Source: an uncultured Blautia sp. (lineage in GTDB: Bacteria; Bacillota; Clostridia; Lachnospirales; Lachnospiraceae). Taken from it: 27,830 nt of DNA. This document shows positions 1-6,688 of the stretch, in pieces. Numbering within the stretch: position 1 is the first letter of the stretch; every line of letters starts with the position of its first letter. Position numbers and translations under genes: made by a program. Below the pieces are notes generated by a model that ran no database searches, had not been told where the DNA came from, and saw nothing but the letters and a program-made list of their open reading frames with translations. Where the stretch lies: assembly GCA_934378195.1 (NCBI GenBank), contig CAKRPO010000030.1:1-27830 (forward strand), read 5' to 3'.

Positions 1-40
1 TACATATCGTGTTAAGTTTTCAAGGTACAAATTTATATCA
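1..40 (-). other. rRNA-operon leader/spacer-like sequence (edge)
   Basis: Read on the minus strand, this edge carries GTACCTTGAAAACTTAACAC. It resembles the conserved CTTTGAAAACT-type element found just upstream of 16S and 23S rRNA genes in Firmicutes. No rRNA sequence itself lies in the window, and no convincing rRNA promoter was found just upstream on the minus strand. The likeliest reading is an rrn operon that starts to the left of position 1 and runs away from the window. This rests on recall of the motif only. Confidence 0.4.
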
Positions 41-74
41 AAAGTTATAAACCTTTTGACACCCTAATCCTATA

Positions 75-106
75 AAGAAAAAAGAGACACATCTCTGTAT
101 GTCTCT
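75..106 (-). terminator. Rho-independent terminator of the EutS/EutP unit
   Basis: On the minus strand a 7-bp stem (AGAGACA/TGTCTCT, arms at 100-106 and 83-89) is followed by TTTTTTCTTT. It lies about 50 bases beyond the stop of the EutP-like gene and closes the three-gene unit. Confidence 0.75.
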
Positions 107-157
107 CTGTCATAAATTCATATATTCATAAGATTCCTGTTTCTGATCTCTTCCAGC

Positions 158-688
158 TTAGCAAATATTCTCCGGATATTCCACACCTTCCGGAAGCGGC
201 TGCCATTCATTCAGACCAAGGCTCTGCTTGAACTTCGCCTGCTCGAGAGTAAGCTTAGGGAGATCTTCCTGAAGATACGCCATCAATTCAGGAATACCCT
301 CACGTGTAACATTATTCACCTCAAAAATGTGCTCACATCCCATATTCTGCATCCACTGACGAACCATTGGTAAATTAGCATATGGAGAATCCACCTTTGT
401 AATGATGCCGATCAGTGGTCTCAAAAGGAAACATCTACTGCCGTCACTGAATAAGTTGAATGGTTCATCTGCTGCCTGTACGATTGCAACAACATCTGCC
501 TCAAAAGAAAAACACGCCAGTCCGACGCTGAAATGCTTGGATTCTGCGTATTCTCCCGGTGAATCGATCGTATCTTCATTTGAATTTGTATACTGGGTTT
601 TGTGATAATGTAATTCTTCACCCTTCAACGCCTGTGTCAAAGAAGTCTTACCAGCTTCACTTCGCCCCATTAAGAAAACTTTTTTCAT
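158..688 (-). CDS. eutP: EutP/PduV-family microcompartment-associated GTPase
   Basis: Predicted small P-loop GTPase of the EutP/PduV family, which accompanies bacterial microcompartment operons; the cellular role of the family is poorly defined. Visible motifs: a G1 P-loop GRSEAGKTS at residues 8-16, a G3-like DSPGEY at 42-47 (the family's replacement for DxxG) and a G4 TKVD at 97-100. The length of 176 aa is a little above the usual 145-160 because of a C-terminal tail rich in Pro and Glu. It is the last gene of a three-gene unit, 19 bases after the second shell-protein gene. The ribosome site (an AGG-containing stretch before the ATG) is modest, which suggests coupling to upstream translation. 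No ethanolamine or propanediol enzymes accompany it here. Family assignment is firm; the function is unknown. Confidence 0.88.
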   Translation of the reverse strand: MKKVFLMGRSEAGKTSLTQALKGEELHYHKTQYTNSNEDTIDSPGEYAESKHFSVGLACFSFEADVVAIVQAADEPFNLFSDGSRCFLLRPLIGIITKVDSPYANLPMVRQWMQNMGCEHIFEVNNVTREGIPELMAYLQEDLPKLTLEQAKFKQSLGLNEWQPLPEGVEYPENIC

Positions 689-707
689 TCTTTAACCTGT
701 CCTGTTA

Positions 708-1139
708 TCAGCTTTTGTGAATCTCACATACATCGAAATGCAACTCATCACGAAAAAATTTCACAACTTCTTCTACTGCGGTCATCACCTGTGATAAACC
801 ACCAAGTATAATCAGCGCTCCACTGAAACGATCCATAAACCCTACCTGAACATCTGCCGCCTTCACTGCAACATCTGTTGCAACCACAATGGCTTCCCAT
901 GGCGTAACACGCATAATACCAATAGATTCACCAGTATGATCTTCTCCTTCGTGAACGCCGATGTTGAGTGCCAGGTTCTGATAAACAGCCGGATCTGAAG
1001 GACTGATTACATGTGCAAAATCAAGAGACTTACCCGGAACCCGTACACGCGTCAGACGAAGTTTCTTTCCTTTCAGATTCTCATAATCATCATGAAACAG
1101 TCTTTCGAGAAGTTCTTCTCTCGTTATTCGTTCTTCCAT
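708..1139 (-). CDS. EutS/PduU-type microcompartment shell protein (second paralog)
   Basis: BMC-domain protein of the circularly permuted EutS/PduU type. These form hexamers with a beta-barrel cap and act as minor shell proteins. Family-typical stretches are FAHVISPS, IGIMRVTPWEA (about residues 73-83), ATDVAVKAADVQVGF and a glycine-rich SGALIILGG near the C terminus. At 143 aa it is longer than the usual 110-120 because of about 24 extra charged N-terminal residues ahead of the predicted barrel. It begins 10 bases after its paralog's stop, with only a weak TAGGATG-type ribosome site, so a start further inside the N terminus is possible. It shares a clear domain-level resemblance with the neighbouring gene, so the two look like an old tandem duplication that has diverged. 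Confidence 0.85.
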   Translation of the reverse strand: MEERITREELLERLFHDDYENLKGKKLRLTRVRVPGKSLDFAHVISPSDPAVYQNLALNIGVHEGEDHTGESIGIMRVTPWEAIVVATDVAVKAADVQVGFMDRFSGALIILGGLSQVMTAVEEVVKFFRDELHFDVCEIHKS

Positions 1140-1149
1140 GTCTTACATC

Positions 1150-1515
1150 CTATCTCTTGGTAATATTGCAAACCACATATCCCAGTGTATCGCGGAAATA
1201 ATCTACGACTTCCGTCATTGCAGACATAACATCTGAGATTTCTCCTGTGATGATCATTGTTCCTGTAAAACGGTCTGCAAATCCAAGATAAACATTGCCG
1301 CTCTTCACTGCAATATCAGATGCGATAACTGCTGACTCAGATGGTGTCATATTCATGATTCCAATTGCAGAAGAGCGATAGTCCACCTGCGGATTTAATC
1401 CGAGTTTCTGATATATGATCGGAGCCGGACCACCCATTACATGTGCAAAGGTAATCTCCTTACCTGCAACCGTCTCCTGCACGATTCTGATCTGATCGTT
1501 ATGTTCATTTGCCAT
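1150..1515 (-). CDS. EutS/PduU-type microcompartment shell protein (first paralog)
   Basis: First gene of the unit, 121 aa, the normal EutS/PduU length. Features are an N-terminal barrel-forming segment (ITFAHVMGG), then the BMC fold with IGIMNMTPSESAVIASDIA and the glycine-bearing TGTMIITGEISDV loop near the pore position, and a closing helix. A GAGGAG ribosome site precedes the ATG. A strong promoter (-35 TTGACA, -10 TACAAT) lies about 80 bases upstream, so the unit is autonomously transcribed and does not depend on trpS. In complete eut or pdu operons this subunit is one of several shell types. Here only this type and its paralog occur, so a full closed shell cannot be made from this locus alone. 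Confidence 0.88.
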   Translation of the reverse strand: MANEHNDQIRIVQETVAGKEITFAHVMGGPAPIIYQKLGLNPQVDYRSSAIGIMNMTPSESAVIASDIAVKSGNVYLGFADRFTGTMIITGEISDVMSAMTEVVDYFRDTLGYVVCNITKR

Positions 1516-1593
1516 TGATAGCTCCTCACTTTCAATTAATATGAATGCTCACTACGTATATTAGTGCAAAATACCACTTATCTAATAGTATTA

Positions 1594-1622
1594 ATTGTAC
1601 TATTTTGTACACATAATGTCAA
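1594..1622 (-). promoter_or_regulatory. Sigma-A-type promoter of the EutS/EutS/EutP unit
   Basis: Minus-strand TTGACA (1617-1622), 17-nt spacer, TACAAT (1594-1599): a perfect -35 and a 5/6 -10. Transcription would start near 1587, giving a leader of roughly 70 nt before the ATG at 1515. The leader contains a short CACTA/TAGTG inverted repeat of unknown meaning. Confidence 0.8.
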
Positions 1623-1719
1623 GGCGATTTTCTATCAACTCAGCACGAAACAACTGTTTTTGTTTTTAAAATCCACACAAAACAACATTATTTTTTTCCC
1701 TGACAATTTAAAATGCACC

Positions 1720-1755
1720 AAAAAACAACTGTCTCGGATTTCTCCAAAACAGTTG
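1720..1755 (-). terminator. Terminator downstream of trpS
   Basis: Minus strand CAACTGT (1749-1755) pairs with ACAGTTG (1726-1732), followed by TTTTTTGG. It lies about 40 bases past the trpS stop and upstream of the shell-gene promoter, so the two units are separated. A further AACAACTGTT copy at about 1649-1658 may be an unrelated A/T-rich coincidence. The rest of 1516-1791 is A/T-rich and holds no convincing gene. Confidence 0.7.
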
Positions 1756-1791
1756 CTTTCCTGATAAATATATCACTTTTTCTAAATCAGC

Positions 1792-2862
1792 TTATTTCTG
1801 ATACATATCAGACTGGTCGCTGTCAAAATAGTTGATTCTCATGGATGCCTTAACATCATTCAGAGTCTCAGCTGCTTTTGCTTCAGCTACTCTGCTGCCT
1901 TCTTTGAGAATATCCATAACATCTGGAATACGCTGTTCCCATTCTTTTCTTCTTGCACGAATCGGGCTCAGCTCTGCCTGCATTACATTATTCAGGAATT
2001 TCTTAACCTTGACATCGCCGAGACCACCTCTGCGGTAGTGATCTTCGAGCTCTTCGAGGTTCTGGTATTCCGGCAGGAATTCCGGGAAATACTCATCCTT
2101 ACAGAATGCTTCCAGATAGATAAATACCGGATTGCCCTCTACGCGGCCAGGATCCTGTACCCGAAGATGATTCGGGTCTGTAAACATGGACATGATCTTC
2201 TTCTTAACATCTGCTTCCTCATCAGAAAGATAAATGCAGTTGCCAAGAGACTTGCTCATTTTTGCCTTGCCATCGATACCCGGGAGACGTAAACATGCCT
2301 TATTGGATGGCAGCACGATCTTCGGATCTGTCAGAGTCTCGCCATAAACGGTATTGAATTTGTGTACGATTTCTTTACACTGCTCGATCATCGGCATCTG
2401 ATCTTCACCAACCGGTACATGCGTTGCACGGAAAGCAGTAATATCTGCTGCCTGACTGATTGGATAACAGAAGAAACCAACCGGAATGCTTGCCTCAAAG
2501 TTACGCATCTGAATTTCAGCTTTAACGGTAGGGTTACGCTGCACACGTGCAACCGTAACAAGGTTCATATAATAAAAAGTCAGTTCTGTCAGCTCCGGTA
2601 CCATAGACTGAATAAAGATTGTAGATTTCGCCGGATCGATCCCGCATGCCAGATAATCCAGTGCAACCTGAATGATGTTCTGACGTACTTTCTCCGGATG
2701 CTCTGCATTGTCTGTCAGTGCCTGTGCATCTGCGATCATAATATAAACTTCATCATAATCACCGGAATTCTGAAGTTTGACACGTTCTTTCAGTGATCCT
2801 ACATAATGTCCTACATGAAGTCTTCCGGTAGGACGGTCACCAGTTAAAATAACCTGTTTCAT
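1792..2862 (-). CDS. trpS: Tryptophan--tRNA ligase
   Basis: Class I aminoacyl-tRNA synthetase that charges tRNA-Trp in the cytoplasm. The HIGH-type ATP motif is GRLHVGHYVGS at residues 13-23; the KMSKS loop appears as KAKMSKSLGN just past residue 200; the fold is of TrpRS/TyrRS type. The 356 aa length is slightly longer than typical bacterial TrpRS (about 330). The ATG follows the citrate synthase stop directly (TAAATG), and the ribosome site GAGGAG lies inside the end of that gene, so translation is probably coupled. No T-box or Trp-responsive leader is seen in front of it, because it has no leader of its own. An internal promoter inside gltA cannot be excluded. Confidence 0.96.
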   Translation of the reverse strand: MKQVILTGDRPTGRLHVGHYVGSLKERVKLQNSGDYDEVYIMIADAQALTDNAEHPEKVRQNIIQVALDYLACGIDPAKSTIFIQSMVPELTELTFYYMNLVTVARVQRNPTVKAEIQMRNFEASIPVGFFCYPISQAADITAFRATHVPVGEDQMPMIEQCKEIVHKFNTVYGETLTDPKIVLPSNKACLRLPGIDGKAKMSKSLGNCIYLSDEEADVKKKIMSMFTDPNHLRVQDPGRVEGNPVFIYLEAFCKDEYFPEFLPEYQNLEELEDHYRRGGLGDVKVKKFLNNVMQAELSPIRARRKEWEQRIPDVMDILKEGSRVAEAKAAETLNDVKASMRINYFDSDQSDMYQK

Positions 2863-4374
2863 TTATTTCTTCTCCTCAGGGCACTCTGTCGAATCCTGCG
2901 GTGCCTCTTTTTCTATAGTTTCTGCCTGTTCTTCCGGCTGTTCTGGGGATTCCTTTTCGAGATCCCGTAATACTTCCTCGCAGCCTTCCTCCGGCTCTCT
3001 TTCTTCAAACGGAACGAAGTTTGCATGATGTCCCACATATTTATATGCCGGACGGATAATCTTGCTTGCATTGAGTATCTCTTCAAGACGATGCGCACTC
3101 CATCCCGGGATACGTGCGATTGCGAAAATTGGTGTGAACAGCTCTTTCGGGATTCCAAGCATAGTATATACGAAACCGCTGTAAAAGTCTACGTTTGCGC
3201 AGACATTTTTGAAAAGTCTTCGCTGTTCCATAACCAGTCTTCCAGCCAGTCGTTCTACAAGTTCGTAGAGGGCAAATTCTTTCATCATCCCCTTCTCCTG
3301 CGCAAGGTCTCTGGCAAAACGTTTCAGGATAACTTCACGTGGGTCGGAAAGGGTATAAACCGCATGTCCCATACCATAGATCAGACCTGTATGATCAAAA
3401 GCTTCTTTATTCAGAATCTTGCGGAGATATGCTTCTACCTCTTTCTCATCTGTCCAGTCTTTGACATTCGCCTTGATATCCTCAAACATGTTCTGTACCT
3501 TGAGGTTCGCACCACCATGACGAGGTCCTTTGAGGGAGCCGATAGATGCTGCGATGGAAGAATAGGTATCTGTTCCGGATGAAGTAACTACGTGTGTCGT
3601 AAAAGTAGAGTTGTTACCACCGCCGTGCTCTGCATGAAGAATCAGCGCGATATCAAGAACCTTTGCTTCAAGTTCTGTATATTTGCCATCCGGTCTGAGC
3701 ATCAAAAGGATGTTTTCTGCAAGGGAGAGTCCCTTCTGCGGATTGCGGATAAACAAAGTTTCGTCTTTACGGAAATGTCTGTAGGAATGATAGGAATATA
3801 CTGCGAGCAGTGGCAGTTTTGCAATCATTTCAATACTCTGGCGAAGGACATTCTCTGCAGAAGTATCCTCTGGTTTGGAGTCGTAGGTGTACAGGGTGAG
3901 GATGCATCTCTGCATTGCGTTCATGATATCCCCATTGGAAGCCTTCATAACAACGTCACGCACAAAACGTCCGGACAGAGTCTCAAAATTTTCCATGATA
4001 TTTTTGAATATTTCCATATCTTTGTCTGACGGAAGTCTTCCGAACAGAAGCAGATAAATCGTTTCCTCGAAACCAAATTTACGTCCCTTCAGACCGTCTA
4101 CAATATCATTTACATTATATCCCTGATAATACAGTCTGCCGTGCGCCGGAATCTTACGTCCGTTGATCAGGTCATAACCTGTGACATCGGAAATCTCGGT
4201 AAGTCCTGTCAGGACACCTTTACCTGCGGAGTCACGAAGTCCTCTTTTTACATCATATTCTACATACAGATTCGGGTTGATCCGGTGACCATTCATCAGT
4301 TCTTCCCCAAGCAATTCCATACTGTCTTTCAGATTGCCCATCTCTTCAAGATTCAACATTTCATGATCTGCCAT
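2863..4374 (-). CDS. gltA: Citrate synthase
   Basis: Condenses acetyl-CoA and oxaloacetate to citrate, here probably feeding 2-oxoglutarate and glutamate synthesis in an anaerobe with a partial TCA cycle. Citrate synthase signatures are present in order: a catalytic-His region HAEHGGGNNSTF, GPRHGGAN, the second catalytic His in GMGHAVYTLSDPRE, the catalytic Asp in VDFYSG, and RIPGWSAHRLEE. At 503 aa it is longer than the usual 370-430. The surplus is an N-terminal segment of about 45 residues and an acidic, Glu/Pro-rich tail of about 45 residues after the core. AAGGAG precedes the ATG. A promoter and a structured leader lie upstream. It is the first gene of a two-gene unit with trpS. Confidence 0.95.
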   Translation of the reverse strand: MADHEMLNLEEMGNLKDSMELLGEELMNGHRINPNLYVEYDVKRGLRDSAGKGVLTGLTEISDVTGYDLINGRKIPAHGRLYYQGYNVNDIVDGLKGRKFGFEETIYLLLFGRLPSDKDMEIFKNIMENFETLSGRFVRDVVMKASNGDIMNAMQRCILTLYTYDSKPEDTSAENVLRQSIEMIAKLPLLAVYSYHSYRHFRKDETLFIRNPQKGLSLAENILLMLRPDGKYTELEAKVLDIALILHAEHGGGNNSTFTTHVVTSSGTDTYSSIAASIGSLKGPRHGGANLKVQNMFEDIKANVKDWTDEKEVEAYLRKILNKEAFDHTGLIYGMGHAVYTLSDPREVILKRFARDLAQEKGMMKEFALYELVERLAGRLVMEQRRLFKNVCANVDFYSGFVYTMLGIPKELFTPIFAIARIPGWSAHRLEEILNASKIIRPAYKYVGHHANFVPFEEREPEEGCEEVLRDLEKESPEQPEEQAETIEKEAPQDSTECPEEKK

Positions 4375-4416
4375 TTATTCTCTCTCCTTCATCTCTATTG
4401 TATTTTTGTCGTGGTG

Positions 4417-4451
4417 TCAGATGCGGGACGCATCACCGCTCCGCGATCTGA
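4417..4451 (-). other. Citrate synthase leader with competing hairpins
   Basis: The roughly 110-nt leader can form GATGCG-GGA-CGCATC (4420-4434). It can instead pair TCAGAT (4417-4422) with ATCTGA (4446-4451), extended by CGG/CCG with a bulge. The two pairings share bases and exclude each other. No poly-T run follows, so a simple attenuator is not shown. Confidence 0.4.
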
Positions 4452-4489
4452 TCCACGCATTCATGCTTTACTAGGCTAAATTGTAATCT

Positions 4490-4518
4490 ATTTTACACGA
4501 ATATACCTAAAAATACAA
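4490..4518 (-). promoter_or_regulatory. Probable gltA-trpS promoter
   Basis: Minus-strand TTGTAT (4513-4518), 17-nt spacer, TAAAAT (4490-4495). The -35 is only fair and the -10 is good. It lies downstream of the inverted repeat at 4531-4556. Confidence 0.5.
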
Positions 4519-4530
4519 TAGATAAATGCA

Positions 4531-4556
4531 TAAAACTTTCATATAGAAAAGTTTTA
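4531..4556. repeat. Inverted repeat upstream of the gltA promoter
   Basis: TAAAACTTT (4531-4539) and AAAGTTTTA (4548-4556) form perfect 9-bp arms with an 8-nt spacer. Centred roughly 30 bases upstream of the predicted -35, this is a candidate regulator site for citrate synthase. It has no T-tract on either side to act as a terminator. Confidence 0.45.
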
Positions 4557-4569
4557 CAGTATAAAAATA

Positions 4570-4611
4570 TCCAGGCAGGTTTGGAGTGCTGCGCATCTCT
4601 GCAATCCTGCC
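4570..4611 (-). terminator. Probable terminator after the AlbA_2 gene
   Basis: Minus-strand GGCAGG (4606-4611) can pair with CCTGCC (4574-4579) around a loop that holds a smaller TGC/GCA stem, followed by TGGATATTTTTAT. The long loop makes it a moderate call. Confidence 0.45.
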
Positions 4612-4621
4612 GGAGGCTATA

Positions 4622-6256
4622 TCAGGAAATACGTTTAAAACTGTAAGTTTTATTTTTGGTTCTTCCTTCACTCTCCAGAATATCATTTTTCTCAGCTTTT
4701 GAAAGAAGTCTGGCTGCTGTTTTAGGCTGGATATCCAGAATCTTTGCGGCTCTGGCACTAGTTATTGCATTAAGTCCCTTTATCTGTTCCATATATGCAA
4801 GTAGCCGGCTCAGTCTGGCCACTTCCAATTCTGACATTGCTGTATGCTGTACTTCTATAAGAAAAGAATTCCGGTCTGCCATCACTTTATAATCCAGATT
4901 ATTTGTCCAGCTATCTTTCTGATTTTTTTCGGACACATTTTCGGACACTTTTTCAGACATTTTTTCGGACATTTTGGTCGGTTTAAAACCCTCTCTTATA
5001 AAAATAGTTGTTTCAAGATAATTTCTCTCTTCATCCATATCAAACAAAGGCTCTGGTGAACCATTCTTCTTTAATTCTCTGAGAATCTTTGTGATACCAG
5101 TTCCCTGCTTTTCAGACAGATCAATTTCTTTAAAAAGCTCCCCAATTCTTCTGTTACGATATTTCCGTGCTCTTGCCTTTCCAGTCTTGAATTTTTCCTG
5201 ACTGATATATTTATCCACACCCGGATAATTAATAATCATGATCCGATCCACATAAATTCGAACTTCCACCGGTTCTGGTTCACGATAAGATTTATGAAAC
5301 ACAGCATTTACAAGTGCTTCTTCCAGGGCATTATAAGGATAATTCACATAACGCTCTGATTCTGCCTGCCCCTGTATCTTAACAACTTTTTCTTCTATAA
5401 TATTCGTATTAATATAATCAAGGACATCATGGATCTGTTTCCAGATTGGACCATAAAATGTCTTTTCGAAAAAGTCATCCGATCCTTCTGCTTCTTCTGT
5501 ATTAAATTTCACCAGATCAATCTGTGCTCCCGGAATAAATTTATCCGGTCTTTCCGAAAACATAAGCACGCCTATATTTCGTATATCCAGTTCCGTATCT
5601 GTTTCATCTGCCACTTCTAAAGATATCAAAAGATCTTCCATAGAGCTTTTATTAATTTCATCAACCAGTGAACTCCTGCTGTCTCTCAAAAAATCTTCCA
5701 GATATCCACGCCGTATATCTGCTGTTGTAGCTTTGCGATTGATACGATCATCAAAAGGCACCGAATTGAATTTGTCAAACAAATCTGCAATTTCTTCTCT
5801 GCCAGCTGCAACCGTCAATGATGCCGGTCTGATCCAGTAGTACATGCGTTTGTCTTTCTTCTTTCCTTTTTCTGCATATACATCCACCGGAGCCTGATAC
5901 GGTCCACTGTCTCCTGCACTGCACCACAGATAGAGTAAAAATATCCCTGTATTCCTGTAATCGACAACTTCAATCCTTGGAATATACCTTGGTGTGATCA
6001 TATTACAATACTGAAAAATTTCCTGCTGTACAGAATCCAGTCGATTTGCCGCTATTCCTTGTGGTGGAAGGATTGGAATTCCATTTTCTGCCTTTATTCC
6101 AATAACAAGATATCCACCATTCACATTGTGAAGATCATTTGCAAACGCACAGATTGTATGAATAATATCATTGGGATTCCACCCCTCTTTATACTCCACG
6201 CGACTCTGTTCGACTGTTTTACCCGCAAGTAACGTTTCCAATTTTAAAGGAATCAT
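4622..6256 (-). CDS. AlbA_2 (Schlafen/RecG-like) domain protein
   Basis: Putative nucleic-acid-associated regulator of the group usually labelled 'ATP-dependent DNA helicase RecG-like' or 'AlbA_2 domain protein'; no helicase motifs are seen. The N-terminal third (VEYKEG, NDIIHTICAFAND, GGYLVIGI) matches the AlbA_2/Schlafen fold. The middle (NALEEALVNAVFHKSY, then KQGTGITKIL) matches the C-terminal ATPase-like HATPase_c_4 region. Residues 429-444 are four MSEK/VSEN-type tetrapeptides, and the last 60 residues look like a winged helix. The start at 6256 is chosen because a GGGG-TAGAG ribosome site and the preceding stop (TAGAGATG) fit it; a GTG nine codons upstream overlaps arsC and has no good site. 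It is last in a likely three-gene unit. The function is unknown; roles in transcription control or phage defence have been proposed for relatives. Confidence 0.8.
   Translation of the reverse strand: MIPLKLETLLAGKTVEQSRVEYKEGWNPNDIIHTICAFANDLHNVNGGYLVIGIKAENGIPILPPQGIAANRLDSVQQEIFQYCNMITPRYIPRIEVVDYRNTGIFLLYLWCSAGDSGPYQAPVDVYAEKGKKKDKRMYYWIRPASLTVAAGREEIADLFDKFNSVPFDDRINRKATTADIRRGYLEDFLRDSRSSLVDEINKSSMEDLLISLEVADETDTELDIRNIGVLMFSERPDKFIPGAQIDLVKFNTEEAEGSDDFFEKTFYGPIWKQIHDVLDYINTNIIEEKVVKIQGQAESERYVNYPYNALEEALVNAVFHKSYREPEPVEVRIYVDRIMIINYPGVDKYISQEKFKTGKARARKYRNRRIGELFKEIDLSEKQGTGITKILRELKKNGSPEPLFDMDEERNYLETTIFIREGFKPTKMSEKMSEKVSENVSEKNQKDSWTNNLDYKVMADRNSFLIEVQHTAMSELEVARLSRLLAYMEQIKGLNAITSARAAKILDIQPKTAARLLSKAEKNDILESEGRTKNKTYSFKRIS
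4925..4972 (-). repeat. Four in-frame 12-bp repeats (MSEK units)
   Basis: Four consecutive 12-nt units of the form RTGTCYGAAAAA encode MSEK, MSEK, VSEN and VSEK in the AlbA_2 protein. They form a charged hinge between the ATPase-like region and the winged helix. Gain or loss of a unit would keep the frame. Confidence 0.85.
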
Positions 6257-6258
6257 CT

Positions 6259-6612
6259 CTACCCCCGAATCTTTTCTTCCCACTCTTTCTCGCGGAATCC
6301 TGTCAGAATGAAATCCTCCCCGACTACAAGCGGGCGTTTGACCAGCATACCATTCGTAGCAAGTAACTTAAGCTGTTCGTCCTCTGTCATCTCCGGAAGC
6401 TTGTCCTTAAGGTTCATCTGCTTGTAGATCATGCCGCTGGTGTTGAAAAATTTCTTCAGCGGCATTCCGCTTTTGCCATACCATTCCTTAAGTTCTTCGT
6501 ATGTAGGATTTTCCTCTACGATCGCACGCTCCTCAAAAAAGATCTTGTGCTCGGCAAGCCATTTGAGGGCTTTCTGGCAGGTACTACATTTACGATATAC
6601 TAAAACTAACAT
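6259..6612 (-). CDS. ArsC/Spx-family thioredoxin-fold protein
   Basis: Short (117 aa) member of the ArsC/Spx/YffB family. The redox CxxC is at the start of the fold (YRKCSTCQKAL, Cys 9 and 12), followed by the family-typical NTSG..Y..M segment and the ATNGMLVKRPLV loop carrying the conserved Arg. It could reduce a thiol or arsenate substrate or act as a Spx-like partner of RNA polymerase; sequence alone does not separate these. AAGGGAG precedes the ATG. The next gene starts two bases after its stop, and the macrodomain fusion lies 76 bases upstream with no clear terminator between, so co-transcription is likely. A 23-nt imperfect palindrome (6639-6661) sits in that gap. Confidence 0.85.
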   Translation of the reverse strand: MLVLVYRKCSTCQKALKWLAEHKIFFEERAIVEENPTYEELKEWYGKSGMPLKKFFNTSGMIYKQMNLKDKLPEMTEDEQLKLLATNGMLVKRPLVVGEDFILTGFREKEWEEKIRG

Positions 6613-6688
6613 AGTGATTTCTCCCTTCTATTTGCCTTTCATAGTCTTATTCAGGCTATGACATCTGCACAAATTCCACAAACGAATC

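Noticed and set aside
1564..1764. 66-codon plus-strand frame between trpS and the shell genes
   Set aside because: A/T-rich, no ribosome site, and it coincides with a promoter and a terminator of the other strand.
6257..6283. GTG start nine codons upstream of the AlbA_2 gene
   Set aside because: It overlaps the ArsC-like gene and lacks a good site; the ATG at 6254-6256 fits TAGAGATG coupling.
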